In this document: one piece after another, positions 7,173-14,920 of the stretch
Layout: each line of letters opens with the position of its first letter
Numbering within the stretch: position 1 is the first letter of the stretch
NCBI RefSeq assembly: GCF_019375475.1
Contig: NZ_JAHXGQ010000002.1
Span: 248,001-312,000, forward strand
Source: Saccharothrix obliqua
Lineage (GTDB): Bacteria; Actinomycetota; Actinomycetes; Mycobacteriales; Pseudonocardiaceae
Direction: 5' to 3'
DNA: 64,000 nucleotides
Position numbers and translations under genes: made by a program
The notes under the pieces: generated by a model
Database searches by the model: none
Told to the model about the DNA's origin: nothing
The model's input: only the letters and a program-made list of their open reading frames with translations

Positions 7173-8393
7173 ATGAGCGTGCGGGCAGTGCTCACGGCGG
7201 CCGTCCTGCTCGTCGTCGCGGCGTGCGGCGGCGAGGCCCCTCAACCCGTCGAGAAGGTGACCCTCACCTGGTGGGACCACCTCAACCACACGCCCATGGC
7301 CGACCAGGGGGCCGACGCGCTGATCAAGCGGTACCAGGACGCGCACCCCGGGGTGGAGATCCGGCGGACCTCGATCCCGCCCGCCGAGTTCGACGCCCGG
7401 CTCGCGGAGGCCGTCGCCGCGGGTGCGTTCCCGGACATCGCGGCGGTCGACGTGACGGCCCTGCCCCGGCTGGCCGAGCAGGAGGTGCTGGCCGACCTCA
7501 CGCCCCGGTTCGAGGGGTGGGCGCCCGCCGACCGGTACCCCGGACCGGTGCGTGACGGCGTCCGGCACCGCGACCGGTTCTGGGGCGTGCCGCTGCGCAC
7601 CACGACGACCGCCCTGCTCTACAACCGGGACCTGTTCACCGCCGCCGGCGTCGCCCGGCCGCCGGACACCTGGGAGGAGCTGCGCGCCACCGCGCGGTCG
7701 CTCACCACGCCGGAGCACGCGGGGCTGTGCTTCGCGGCGGCGGCGGGCGACGACCTCACCGTCGACTTCCTGCCGTTCCTCTGGCAGGCGGGCGGCGACC
7801 TGACCGGCGTCGGCGACGACGCCTCGCTCCGGGCGCTGTCCTTCGTGGACGAACTCGTGAACGTGGACCGGGTCGCGCCGGCGGCCGTGCTGGGGTGGAC
7901 CGCCGCGGACGCCGAGCGGGAGTTCGCGGCCGGCCGGTGCGGCATGGTGCTCGCCGGGCCGCGGGCCGTGCCCGCGGCGAACACCGCCGGCCTCGACTGG
8001 GGCGCCGCGCCGCTGCCCGCGGGCCGGGCGGGTCGGGTCGCCGCGGTGGGCGGCGACGCGTGGGTGCTCGGCCGCGCCGGGCAGCACGTCGACCGGGCGT
8101 GGGACGTGCTGCGGTGGCTCGCCGAGGAGCGCGGCACCGCGACCGAGTTCGGCGCGGCGATGAACGCCGTGCCCAACCGCTCGGACACCGTCGACGACCC
8201 CGGCTGGCGGTGGGACGCCAACGTGCCCGCGTTCAGCTCCCAGCTGGCGGGTGCGCGCGCCGTCCGGGACCCGGACTACGCGCAGGTGTCCGAAGCGGTG
8301 TGGACCATGGTCCGCCAGGTCCTCGGCCGGGAGCGCACGCCCGGGGAGGCGGCGGCCGACGCACGTGCCCGGCTGGAACCCCTGCTGCGCTGA
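7173..8393 (+). CDS. extracellular sugar-binding lipoprotein (ABC transporter SBP)
   Basis: The product (406 aa) is a family-1 solute-binding lipoprotein for carbohydrate uptake, anchored outside the membrane. A type II signal peptide is clear: hydrophobic AVLTAAVLLVVAACGG with the lipidated Cys at residue 18. The mature part starts VTLTWWDHLN and shows family motifs such as FPDIAAVDV, GVPLRTTTTALLYNRDLF and DTWEELRATARSL. ATG 7173 gives the correct signal peptide; GAAAGGG lies 12 nt upstream. No permease or ATPase gene is adjacent, so it is an orphan in this window; shared permeases elsewhere, or use of an MsiK-type ATPase, are likely but inferred. Proximity to the GH65 pair suggests a disaccharide ligand. 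Confidence 0.88.
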   Translation: MSVRAVLTAAVLLVVAACGGEAPQPVEKVTLTWWDHLNHTPMADQGADALIKRYQDAHPGVEIRRTSIPPAEFDARLAEAVAAGAFPDIAAVDVTALPRLAEQEVLADLTPRFEGWAPADRYPGPVRDGVRHRDRFWGVPLRTTTTALLYNRDLFTAAGVARPPDTWEELRATARSLTTPEHAGLCFAAAAGDDLTVDFLPFLWQAGGDLTGVGDDASLRALSFVDELVNVDRVAPAAVLGWTAADAEREFAAGRCGMVLAGPRAVPAANTAGLDWGAAPLPAGRAGRVAAVGGDAWVLGRAGQHVDRAWDVLRWLAEERGTATEFGAAMNAVPNRSDTVDDPGWRWDANVPAFSSQLAGARAVRDPDYAQVSEAVWTMVRQVLGRERTPGEAAADARARLEPLLR

Positions 8394-8435
8394 GTCACCA
8401 CGTCCCACCCGGTCGGGTGTCCGGCCGGGTGGAAC

Positions 8436-8460
8436 GTGTTCCGGTGGGGTCGAGGGGTAT
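8436..8460 (+). promoter_or_regulatory. SigB/SigF-like promoter
   Basis: GTGTTC, a 13-bp spacer and GGGTAT end 9 nt before the ATG at 8470. The pattern agrees with actinobacterial SigB/SigF consensus (GNNT to GTTT, 13-16 bp, GGGTAT) and with several other sites in this window. Confidence 0.55.
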
Positions 8461-8469
8461 CCGCCGACC

Positions 8470-8835
8470 ATGCGAGAGAAGACGACAACGAGGGGAGCGG
8501 AGGGTGAGCGACGGAAGGTGAGTCGCGCCCAGGTGCTCGCGTTCGTGGTCGGCTCGTTGCAGTTCGTGTTCGCGTTGCTGCCCGTGCTGCCCGGACCCCC
8601 CGACCGCACACTCCAGGTGTGCACCGGACTGGTGGGCGTGCTGCTGGCCCACAAGCACCAGTACGCCCGCCTCTACGGGGTGGCGCTGCTGCTGGTCTAC
8701 GGCAAGCTCCTCATCGCCGATGTGGACGCCTCCACCGCGTGGCTTCAGCTGCCCACCGTCGAGACCGTCGCGTACGGACGCGCCGCGCTGGCCGGCCTGG
8801 TGATCGCGGTCGTGCCCGCGTTCGGCCGCCGGTAG
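8470..8835 (+). CDS. small membrane protein, DUF4383-like
   Basis: The 121-aa product has a basic, charged N-terminus (about 20 aa) followed by three to four predicted membrane segments: AFVVGSLQFVFALLPVL, VCTGLVGVLLA, YGVALLLVYGKLLI and AALAGLVIAVVPAF. The HxYARLYGVALLLVYG stretch resembles the DUF4383 family; function is unknown. ATG 8470 is placed close to a SigB-like promoter; an internal GTG at 8518 is an alternative start. The last 91 nt overlap the antisense 3' end of the cyclase-like gene. Confidence 0.65.
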   Translation: MREKTTTRGAEGERRKVSRAQVLAFVVGSLQFVFALLPVLPGPPDRTLQVCTGLVGVLLAHKHQYARLYGVALLLVYGKLLIADVDASTAWLQLPTVETVAYGRAALAGLVIAVVPAFGRR

Positions 8836-9503
8836 TCGCCCGCCGTCATCGTCCCGTCCGGGTGGAAGCGCAGCTTGGGCCCGGTGCTGCGGGCGATGGA
8901 CTCGAACATGGAGCGGTCGGCCGGCGTCGTCGGCCGCCAGTACATGTGAGCGCCGTGCGTGACACCCATCTCCATGCCGATCATGGTCGTCACCGCCCGG
9001 TCGTACCGGCGTTCGGTGAGCGGACGCCCGCCGGAGGCGTGGATGTCGAACACGTCGTGGTCGCCGGTCAACGGGCACAGCCGACCCTTGCGGTCGAAGC
9101 CGTGCACGACGCCGTCCCGCACCAGGTACTCGCCGCGCCGCTCCAGCAGGGCCATCTTGGGGCCGAGCGAGTCGAACTCGTCACGCCGCTGGGTGAACCG
9201 CTGCCACAGCCGCTCCGTCATGCCGTGTCGTGGTAACCGCGGCCGGAAGTAGCCGACCAGGCCGCGGTGACCGGACCGCGCCCCCAGCCGCACGTCGAGG
9301 TCGTCGATGGTCTTGGCCTTCACCGGCTCGGGTTTGGGCAACGCGCCGTCGCGCAGCCACGCCACCGCGTGCGGGTTGGTGGCCCGCACGTCGATGACGA
9401 GGTCCTGCTCCGCGGCCACCTGCTGGAACTTGCGGGCGTGCTCGGTGGGCATCCCGAAAACGGACTCCACCGACGCCAGGGGGAAGAGGTGATCAGTGCG
9501 CAC
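8745..9503 (-). CDS. EF/CyaA/ExoY-like nucleotidyl cyclase toxin domain protein
   Basis: The translation follows the anthrax edema factor/CyaA/ExoY class of cyclase toxins (the Pfam anthrax toxin A family). With GTG 9503 as residue 1: EHARKFQQVAAEQDLVIDVR (21-40) matches their HA-Q-VA-R entry segment; the Lys ladder PKPEPVKAKT (56-65) matches the ATP-binding TKxxxxKGKS; GLVGYFRP (81-88) matches the AGFIP turn; TGDHDVF (146-152) matches the metal-binding TADYDLF with both Asp; and VTHGAHMYW (181-189) matches VNHGTE. The protein is 252 aa and would make cAMP or another cyclic nucleotide. No signal peptide or translocation domain is seen, so it may act inside the cell, need an unknown carrier, or depend on a host activator. 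Starts at GTG 9536, GTG 9470 and ATG 9452 are alternatives. It is divergent from the DUF2087 gene. Confidence 0.72.
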   Translation of the reverse strand: MRTDHLFPLASVESVFGMPTEHARKFQQVAAEQDLVIDVRATNPHAVAWLRDGALPKPEPVKAKTIDDLDVRLGARSGHRGLVGYFRPRLPRHGMTERLWQRFTQRRDEFDSLGPKMALLERRGEYLVRDGVVHGFDRKGRLCPLTGDHDVFDIHASGGRPLTERRYDRAVTTMIGMEMGVTHGAHMYWRPTTPADRSMFESIARSTGPKLRFHPDGTMTAGDYRRPNAGTTAITRPASAARPYATVSTVGS

Positions 9504-9565
9504 GGGTATTAAGGTCCGCCCCAAATGCGCGTGCACCAGAGCACCGGGTTGGGTTAGCTCTTGAC

Positions 9566-10066
9566 GTGACCCCTGAGACACTGATCGGACTGCTCGCCGA
9601 CCCCCTGCGCCTGCGCGTCGTGGCCGCCCTGGTGCTCGGGGCGCGCAGTCCGGACGAGATCGCGGAGAAGACCGGTTTGGACGCCCGGCGGCTGGAGGCG
9701 CCGCTGCGCAAGCTGCGCACCGCCGGCCTGGTGGCAGGGCGGCCCGGCGAGATGCTGGTGCGGCAGGACCTGTTCGAGCAGGCGGGTCGCGTGGAGCGCC
9801 CGCCGGCCGATCCGTTCCTGCGGGACGGTCGCCTGCTGCGGCTGCCCGTGCAGCGCTCCCGCCGCCGAGCCGTGCTCGAACAGGTCTGCACGTCCTTCGA
9901 ACCCGGCAGGCACTACCCGGAGCGCGCCGTGGTGGAGGTGCTGCGGGGCTGGTGCGACGGCGGGGAGGTGGACCACGCGACCCTGCGCCGGTACCTCGTG
10001 GACGAAGGGCTGCTGGACCGGGCCGACGGGGTGTACTGGCGGTCCGGCGGCCCGGTCGACGGGTGA
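9566..10066 (+). CDS. HTH regulator with C-terminal DUF2087
   Basis: The 166-aa protein has an ArsR-like winged helix at the N-terminus (LIGLLADPLRLRVVAALVLG, then DEIAEKTGLDARRLEAPLRKLRTAGLV). The C-terminal 50 aa match DUF2087: GRHYPERAVVEVLRGWCDGGEVDHATLRRYLVDEGLLDR followed by YWR. This pairing is common in actinobacteria and is taken to be a DNA-binding regulator; the ligand is unknown. GTG 9566 is the start. It is transcribed away from the cyclase-like gene with only 62 bp between them, so it may control that gene. Confidence 0.8.
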   Translation: MTPETLIGLLADPLRLRVVAALVLGARSPDEIAEKTGLDARRLEAPLRKLRTAGLVAGRPGEMLVRQDLFEQAGRVERPPADPFLRDGRLLRLPVQRSRRRAVLEQVCTSFEPGRHYPERAVVEVLRGWCDGGEVDHATLRRYLVDEGLLDRADGVYWRSGGPVDG

Positions 10067-10102
10067 ACCCCGGGTTGGCCCGGAATGGATTCTTCCCGGG
10101 TG

Positions 10103-10921
10103 TTAGTTGAACTCGTCCGGGTTCGGGCCCACCCGCTCCCCGGTCTCCAGTCCGGCGATCCGGGACAGGTCGTCCTGGCCCAGCTCGAAGTCGAACACGG
10201 CGAAGTTCTCGGCGATCCGGCTCGGCGTGACCGACTTGGGGATCACCACGTTGCCCAGCTGGAGGTGCCAGCGCAGCACCACCTGGGCGGGCGTGCGGCC
10301 GTGCTTGGCGGCGATGTCCCGGATGACCTCGTCGCCGAGCAGCTCGCCGCCCTGGGCGAGGGGGCTCCACGCCTCGGTGGCGATGCCGTGCTCCGCGTGG
10401 ACGCGGCGCAGCTCCGCCTGCTGGAGCCGGGGGTGCAGCTCGACCTGGTTGACGGCGGGCGTGACCCCGGTCGCCTCGATCACGCGTTCGAGGTGGGGAA
10501 CCTGGAAGTTGGACACGCCGATCGCCCGCACGCGGCCGTCCTCGTACAGCCTGCCGAGCGCGCGCCAGGTGTCCACGTACTGGTCGCGGGCGGGTGCGGG
10601 CCAGTGGATGAGGTACAGGTCGAGCTGCTCCAGGCCGAGCTTGCGCAGGCTGGTGTCGAACGCGCGCAGCGCCTCGTCGTAGCCCTGGTCGGTGTTCCAC
10701 AGCTTGGTCGTGATGAACAGCTCGTCACGCGGGACGCCGGAGTCGGCCACGGCCCGACCCACCGACTCCTCGTTGCCGTACGCGGCGGCGGTGTCGACGC
10801 TGCGGTAGCCGACCCGCAGCGCCTCGCCGACCGCGTTCACCGTGTCCTCAGTGGACACCTGGAACACTCCGAAACCGAGTTGCGGCATGGTGACGCCGTT
10901 GTTGAGCTTTATGGTCGTCAT
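10103..10921 (-). CDS. aldo/keto reductase
   Basis: The 272-aa product is an NADPH-dependent TIM-barrel aldo/keto reductase, reducing aldehydes or ketones such as 2,5-diketogluconate or methylglyoxal. The catalytic tetrad is visible as Asp43 and Tyr48 (SVDTAAAYGNE), Lys73 (TTKLW) and His106 (LIHWP). The C-terminal NADPH-binding segment VVIPKSVTPSRIAEN is present. ATG 10921 was chosen by the standard family start (MTTIKLNNGVTMPQLGFGVF); the ribosome binding site is weak. The gene is divergent from an orphan winged-helix regulator and shares an inverted repeat with it. Confidence 0.9.
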   Translation of the reverse strand: MTTIKLNNGVTMPQLGFGVFQVSTEDTVNAVGEALRVGYRSVDTAAAYGNEESVGRAVADSGVPRDELFITTKLWNTDQGYDEALRAFDTSLRKLGLEQLDLYLIHWPAPARDQYVDTWRALGRLYEDGRVRAIGVSNFQVPHLERVIEATGVTPAVNQVELHPRLQQAELRRVHAEHGIATEAWSPLAQGGELLGDEVIRDIAAKHGRTPAQVVLRWHLQLGNVVIPKSVTPSRIAENFAVFDFELGQDDLSRIAGLETGERVGPNPDEFN

Positions 10922-10939
10922 GGCCCCATCATGCCCCCT

Positions 10940-10972
10940 GTCAACGCCTCCCACGTCTTGGACGGCGTTGAC
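10940..10972. promoter_or_regulatory. divergent inverted repeat containing two -35 boxes
   Basis: GTCAACGCC (10940-10948) and GGCGTTGAC (10964-10972) form a perfect inverted repeat with a 15-nt spacer in the 82-bp divergent region. Each arm contains a TTGACN -35 box, pointing left toward the aldo/keto reductase and right toward the winged-helix gene. It could be a single operator for both promoters. Confidence 0.4.
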
Positions 10973-11003
10973 GGGGTTCCCGCGCGGCTGATCCGATCTC
11001 ACC

Positions 11004-11498
11004 GTGGCTGTCGTGAAGGCAATCCCCGAAGTGACGAGCGTGGACGTGACGGTCGTCATCCGCCTCAGCGCGCCGACGGGACAGGTCGTGGACACGGCCG
11101 CACAACTGGCCGAGGCGCTGCGCGCCGCGCTCGACCTGTCCGCCGCCGACGTCGTGGTGGACCTGCCCGTCCCGCGCGCGGAACCCGAGCTGCGCATCCT
11201 CGTGGACTCGCGCCGCGTGCTGCACCGGGGGGTGACCGTGGAGCTGACCCGCTTGGAATTCGACCTCCTGCACCACCTGTGCACGCACCCCCGCCAAGTG
11301 CACCGGCGCACCTCGCTGATGAACAGCGTGTGGGGCACCACCACTTTCGTCGACACCCGGACGGTCGACGTGCACGTGCGCCGCATCCGCCGCAAGCTCG
11401 GTGACGCGGCCTCGATCATCACCACGGTGCGCGGCGTCGGCTACCGCGTGGACAACCCGATGGCGGTGTCGGTGGAGCACGACGCGCTGGCGAGCTGA
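11004..11498 (+). CDS. orphan OmpR/PhoB-type winged-helix protein lacking a receiver
   Basis: The 164-aa product has a C-terminal OmpR/PhoB DNA-binding domain (about residues 65-155): VLHRGVTVELTRLEFDLLHHLCTHPRQVHRR, then VDVHVRRIRRKLGDA and TVRGVGYRVD. The N-terminal 60 aa are not a receiver: no phospho-acceptor Asp context is present, and the segment SVDVTVVIRLSAPTGQVVDTAAQLAEAL is unassigned. So it cannot be a normal two-component regulator; it may dimerise or sense through the short N-domain. GTG 11004 starts it. It faces away from the aldo/keto reductase gene. Confidence 0.8.
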   Translation: MAVVKAIPEVTSVDVTVVIRLSAPTGQVVDTAAQLAEALRAALDLSAADVVVDLPVPRAEPELRILVDSRRVLHRGVTVELTRLEFDLLHHLCTHPRQVHRRTSLMNSVWGTTTFVDTRTVDVHVRRIRRKLGDAASIITTVRGVGYRVDNPMAVSVEHDALAS

Positions 11499-11505
11499 CA
11501 CCCGC

Positions 11506-12204
11506 TCAGCTCCGCGCGTCCCACCGGAACAGCCGGACCGACAGCGCGGCGCCCGCCACCGCCCACCCGAGCAGGGACAGCCCGGCGAGCGCCAACCGGC
11601 CGCCACCGCCGCCCCACGCCGCGGCCACCAGTTCCGCCACCGCGCCGCCGGGCAGGGCGAGCGCACGCGCGTCGGTCGAGTTGACCACCCACAGGCCGCC
11701 GCCGAGCAGCGCCGCGAAGAACGGCGTGGTGGTGATCTGGGCGAGTTCGGCGGTGGCGGTGAGACCGCTGGTCGCGATGCCCGCGAGCACGCTCGCCAGC
11801 ACACCGCCCGCGATGGCCGCCAGCAGCAGGTCCGGCCGACCGGGCAGCGGCGCGCCCGCCACCACGCTCACCCCGACCAGCAGCACCGCCTGCGCCAACG
11901 ACAGCAGCGCGGCGGGCAGCACCACGCCGGTCAACACGACCGCGTCGGACGCGAGTCCCGTTCGCAGCCGCTTCAGGTAGTGGTCCTGACGGCGTGCCGT
12001 GAGGGACGTCGTGGTCGTCATGTGCGCGGTGAAACCCATGGTGCACAGCAGTTGCAGCGCGACGATGAACGTCCACGCGTCCGCGTCACCCGCCACCGCC
12101 GCGAAGTACACCCCCATGGCGAGCGGCATGGCGAACGCCAGCACCGCGGCCGTCCGGTTGCGCACCAGCGCCTTGAACTCGGCCATGCCCAATGCGGTGA
12201 TCAT
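11506..12204 (-). CDS. ABC-2 type exporter permease
   Basis: This 232-aa polytopic protein has six predicted membrane segments, for example VLAFAMPLAMGVYFAAVAG, TFIVALQLLCTMGFTAHM, LLSLAQAVLLVGVSVVAG and LALAGLSLLGWAVAGAAL. The layout is that of an ABC-2 drug or lipid export permease. Its ATG overlaps the stop of the ATPase gene (TCAT at 12201-12204 on + strand), so the two form one translationally coupled operon. Substrate unknown; control by the divergent two-component system is likely. Confidence 0.85.
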   Translation of the reverse strand: MITALGMAEFKALVRNRTAAVLAFAMPLAMGVYFAAVAGDADAWTFIVALQLLCTMGFTAHMTTTTSLTARRQDHYLKRLRTGLASDAVVLTGVVLPAALLSLAQAVLLVGVSVVAGAPLPGRPDLLLAAIAGGVLASVLAGIATSGLTATAELAQITTTPFFAALLGGGLWVVNSTDARALALPGGAVAELVAAAWGGGGGRLALAGLSLLGWAVAGAALSVRLFRWDARS

Positions 12205-13094
12205 GCGACCCTCACCTGCCTCGTCGCGTGGAACACGTCCTCCAGTGACGCGTGGTGCGCACGCAGCCGCGCCAGCGCCAACCCCTCCCGCCGCGCCCAC
12301 CCGAGCAGCACGTCCAGGTCGTCCTGGAGCTGCCGGGTGCGCACCTCCACCCGCCCGGACGGCTCGTGCACGACGTCGCCGGCCAGCATCGGCAGCGCCA
12401 GGACGTCCAGCCCGGCGGGCAGGTCGAACGAGATCCGCGCGGGCTGGGCGGCCAGCACGTCCACCACCGCGCCGGACACGGCCACCTCGCCCTCGTGCAG
12501 GATCGCCAGCCGGTGGGCCAGCGATTCCGCCTCCTCCAGGTAGTGCGTGGTCAGGACGATCGTGGTGCCCTCGGCGAGCAGCCCGCGCACCACGTCCCAG
12601 GTGCGTTGCCGCGACTCCGGGTCCAGGCCCGTGGTCGGCTCGTCCAGGAACAGCAGCTCCGGTCGGCCGAGCACGGCCAGCAGCAGGTCCAACCGCCGCC
12701 GCTCGCCGCCGGAGAGCTGCTTGACCCGCACGTCCCGGCGGTGCGCGAGGTCCAGCCGCGCCAGTTCCGCCCGGTGGTCGCCGCGCCGCCACAGCCGCAC
12801 CACCTCGGCCACCGTCAGGTCCGGCGGGAACCCGCTCTCCTGGAGCACCACGCCGGTGCGCGCGCGGATCGCGGCGCGGTCCCGGAACGGGTCGACGCCC
12901 AGCACCCGCACCCGGCCGGCGCTCGGCGCGCGCAGCCCCTCCAACGTCTCCACCAGCGTCGTCTTGCCCGCGCCGTTCGTGCCCAGCAGGGCGAACAGCT
13001 CCCCCTGGTGCACCTGGAGGTCGACGCCGCGCACCGCCTCGAAGTCCCCGTACCGGCAGCGCAGCGCCGCCACGTCGATCACCGGATTCCGCAT
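12201..13094 (-). CDS. ABC exporter ATP-binding protein
   Basis: The 297-aa ATPase energises the permease encoded next. Walker A is GTNGAGKTT, the signature is QLSGGERRRLDLLLA (LSGGE), Walker B is LLFLDEPTTGLDP, and the H-loop is LTTHYLEEAE. A C-terminal extension of about 90 aa is typical of DrrA/NodI-type drug export ATPases. ATG 13094 is the chosen start. The gene is divergent from the histidine kinase gene at 13203 and the intergenic region carries a TGACA-N2-TGTCA site. Confidence 0.9.
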   Translation of the reverse strand: MRNPVIDVAALRCRYGDFEAVRGVDLQVHQGELFALLGTNGAGKTTLVETLEGLRAPSAGRVRVLGVDPFRDRAAIRARTGVVLQESGFPPDLTVAEVVRLWRRGDHRAELARLDLAHRRDVRVKQLSGGERRRLDLLLAVLGRPELLFLDEPTTGLDPESRQRTWDVVRGLLAEGTTIVLTTHYLEEAESLAHRLAILHEGEVAVSGAVVDVLAAQPARISFDLPAGLDVLALPMLAGDVVHEPSGRVEVRTRQLQDDLDVLLGWARREGLALARLRAHHASLEDVFHATRQVRVA

Positions 13095-13153
13095 GGCGAC
13101 GATGCTCGCGCGGCACGCGACGCGCGGGCAGTGCCGGCGCGCATCGGTTCGTG

Positions 13154-13202
13154 TGACAGATGTCAGCAGACACCGGGGCGATCCGGTACGTAGATTCCGG
13201 GC
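13154..13202 (+). promoter_or_regulatory. response-regulator-type operator and leaderless promoter
   Basis: TGACAGATGTCA (13154-13165, arms TGACA/TGTCA with 2-nt spacer) lies between the ABC exporter operon and the kinase gene. A -10-like TAGATT ends 6 nt before the GTG at 13203, which fits a leaderless transcript. Short spaced palindromes of this kind are typical NarL-type regulator sites, so autoregulation and exporter induction are plausible. Confidence 0.45.
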
Positions 13203-14321
13203 GTGACGACGATGGGTTCGCTCCGCCGGTGGACGTGGTGGTCCGTGGTCGCCGCGGGCGTGATGGTGGCCGCGTTGACCACGCTCGACCTGGTCGACGG
13301 CAAGCACGGACCGGTCGGCACGCCGCTGCTCGCGCTCGCGGTGGTCGTGGTGAGCGTGCAGCACGCCCGCTACCTGCGGCAGGCCATGGGCGGCCTGGGC
13401 CGCGGCCGGGGCCGCGCGCTGGAGCACCTGGCGACGTTCGCGGTGGCCATCGGCGCGATCGCGTACGTCGCGTGGTCCGGCGTGGTGCCGCTGGTGTGGT
13501 ACCTGCTGCCCGCCGCCGTGATCGCGCACGTGGTCGCGAACCGGCCGCCCGGATCGCGGTGGCTGGTCGTGCTGCTGGGCGCGAGCGCCGCGGTGCTCGC
13601 GGGCCGCGCGCTCCAGGCACCGAACCCGGTCGGGTCGGTGATCGCGCCGATCGTGGTGGTGTGCTTGTTCGCACTGACCGACCTGGCTCAGCTGTGGTTC
13701 TGGGACGCGGTGCTCAAGCTCGACCGCGCGCGCCGGACGTCCGAGGCGCTCGCCGTGGCCGAGGAGCGGCTGCGCTTCGCGGCCGACCTGCACGACATCC
13801 AGGGCCACCACCTCCAGGCCATCGCGCTCAAGGGCGAGCTGACCGCGCGCCTGATCGGCCGGGACGACGAGGCGGCCCGCAAGCACGCCGAGGAGGTGGC
13901 GGAGCTGGCCCGCACGGCGCTGCGCGAGACGCGCGACGTGGTGCAGGGCTACCGGCGGGCGAGCCTGGGCACGGAGATCACGAACGCGGTGGGCGTGCTG
14001 CGTGCCGCCGGCATCGAGACCGCGGTGAGCGGCGACGCGGCCGAGGTGCCGCCACCGCTCCAGCCGTTGTTCGGCGCGCTGGTCCGCGAGGGCACCACGA
14101 ACGTGCTGCGCCACAGCCGGGCGCGGCGGTGCGACGTGGTGATCGCGATCGACGGCGATCGCGTGTCCGTGCGGCTGCGCAACGACGGCGCGCGGCCGGA
14201 CGTCGGCGAGCCCGGCGCGGGCCTCGCGGGGCTGCGTGAGCGGTTCGCCACCGTCGGCGGCCGGGTCGAGGCGGTGGCCCGGGGCGAGGCGTTCGAACTC
14301 GTGGGGCTGGTGCGATCGTGA
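13203..14321 (+). CDS. DesK/NarL-class sensor histidine kinase
   Basis: The 372-aa kinase has five to six membrane segments in residues 1-165 and no large extracellular loop, so it probably senses the membrane itself or a ligand within it. The dimerisation/phosphoacceptor segment is RLRFAADLHDIQGHHLQAI with His197, the DesK-type D-H-D/x context. The catalytic domain shows VREGTTNVLRHSRARR (N box) and GLAGLRERFATVGGRVE (G box). GTG 13203 may be leaderless. It overlaps the response regulator gene by GTGA and faces the ABC exporter, the usual three-part arrangement for antibiotic or lipid-stress detoxification modules. Confidence 0.9.
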   Translation: MTTMGSLRRWTWWSVVAAGVMVAALTTLDLVDGKHGPVGTPLLALAVVVVSVQHARYLRQAMGGLGRGRGRALEHLATFAVAIGAIAYVAWSGVVPLVWYLLPAAVIAHVVANRPPGSRWLVVLLGASAAVLAGRALQAPNPVGSVIAPIVVVCLFALTDLAQLWFWDAVLKLDRARRTSEALAVAEERLRFAADLHDIQGHHLQAIALKGELTARLIGRDDEAARKHAEEVAELARTALRETRDVVQGYRRASLGTEITNAVGVLRAAGIETAVSGDAAEVPPPLQPLFGALVREGTTNVLRHSRARRCDVVIAIDGDRVSVRLRNDGARPDVGEPGAGLAGLRERFATVGGRVEAVARGEAFELVGLVRS

Positions 14322-14920
14322 TCAGGGTGGTGCTGGCCGACGACGAGGACCTGATCCGGGGCGCGCTGGCCGCGTTGCTGGAGCTGGAGGACGACCTGTC
14401 GGTGGTGGCGCAGGCCAGTGACGGCGACGCCGCCGTGGCGGCGGTGCGGGCGCACCGGCCGGACATCGCCGTGTTCGACCTGGAGATGCCCCAACGCGAC
14501 GGCGTGCTGGCGGCGGAAGCGGTGCGTGGGTTGGACGGCGTGTCCGTGGTGATCGTGACCCGCCACGCGCGGCCCGGGGTGTTGCGCCGTGCGTTGAGCG
14601 CCGGTGTGCGTGGGTTCGTGCCCAAGACGACACCGGCGGCGAAACTGGCTTCGATCCTGCGGGACGTGCACGCGGGCCACCGCTACGTGGACTCCGAGAT
14701 CGCCGCCGCCGCGCTCACCGAGGACGCGTGCCCGCTCACGGCACGCGAACTGGACGTGCTGCGGCACGCGCTGCACGGTGGAACGGTGACCGCCATCGCG
14801 CGGGAAACCCACCTCGCGGCGGGCACCGTGCGCAACTACCTGTCGTCGGCGATGACGAAGCTGGGCGTCAGCACCCGCTACGAGGCGGCGCGGCGGGCGT
14901 GGGACGAGGGCTGGATCTAG
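14318..14920 (+). CDS. NarL/FixJ-family response regulator
   Basis: The 200-aa partner of the upstream kinase has a receiver domain with Asp54 as phospho-acceptor in AVFDLEMPQRDG, acidic pocket ADDEDLIRG, Thr in IVTRHA and Lys in GFVPKTTP. The C-terminal LuxR-type HTH is LTARELDVLRHALHGGTVTAIARETHLAAGTVRNYLSSAMTKLG. It should bind the TGACA-N2-TGTCA site at 13154. The stop shares CTAG (14917-14920) with the stop of the convergent DUF6328 gene. Confidence 0.92.
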   Translation: MIRVVLADDEDLIRGALAALLELEDDLSVVAQASDGDAAVAAVRAHRPDIAVFDLEMPQRDGVLAAEAVRGLDGVSVVIVTRHARPGVLRRALSAGVRGFVPKTTPAAKLASILRDVHAGHRYVDSEIAAAALTEDACPLTARELDVLRHALHGGTVTAIARETHLAAGTVRNYLSSAMTKLGVSTRYEAARRAWDEGWI

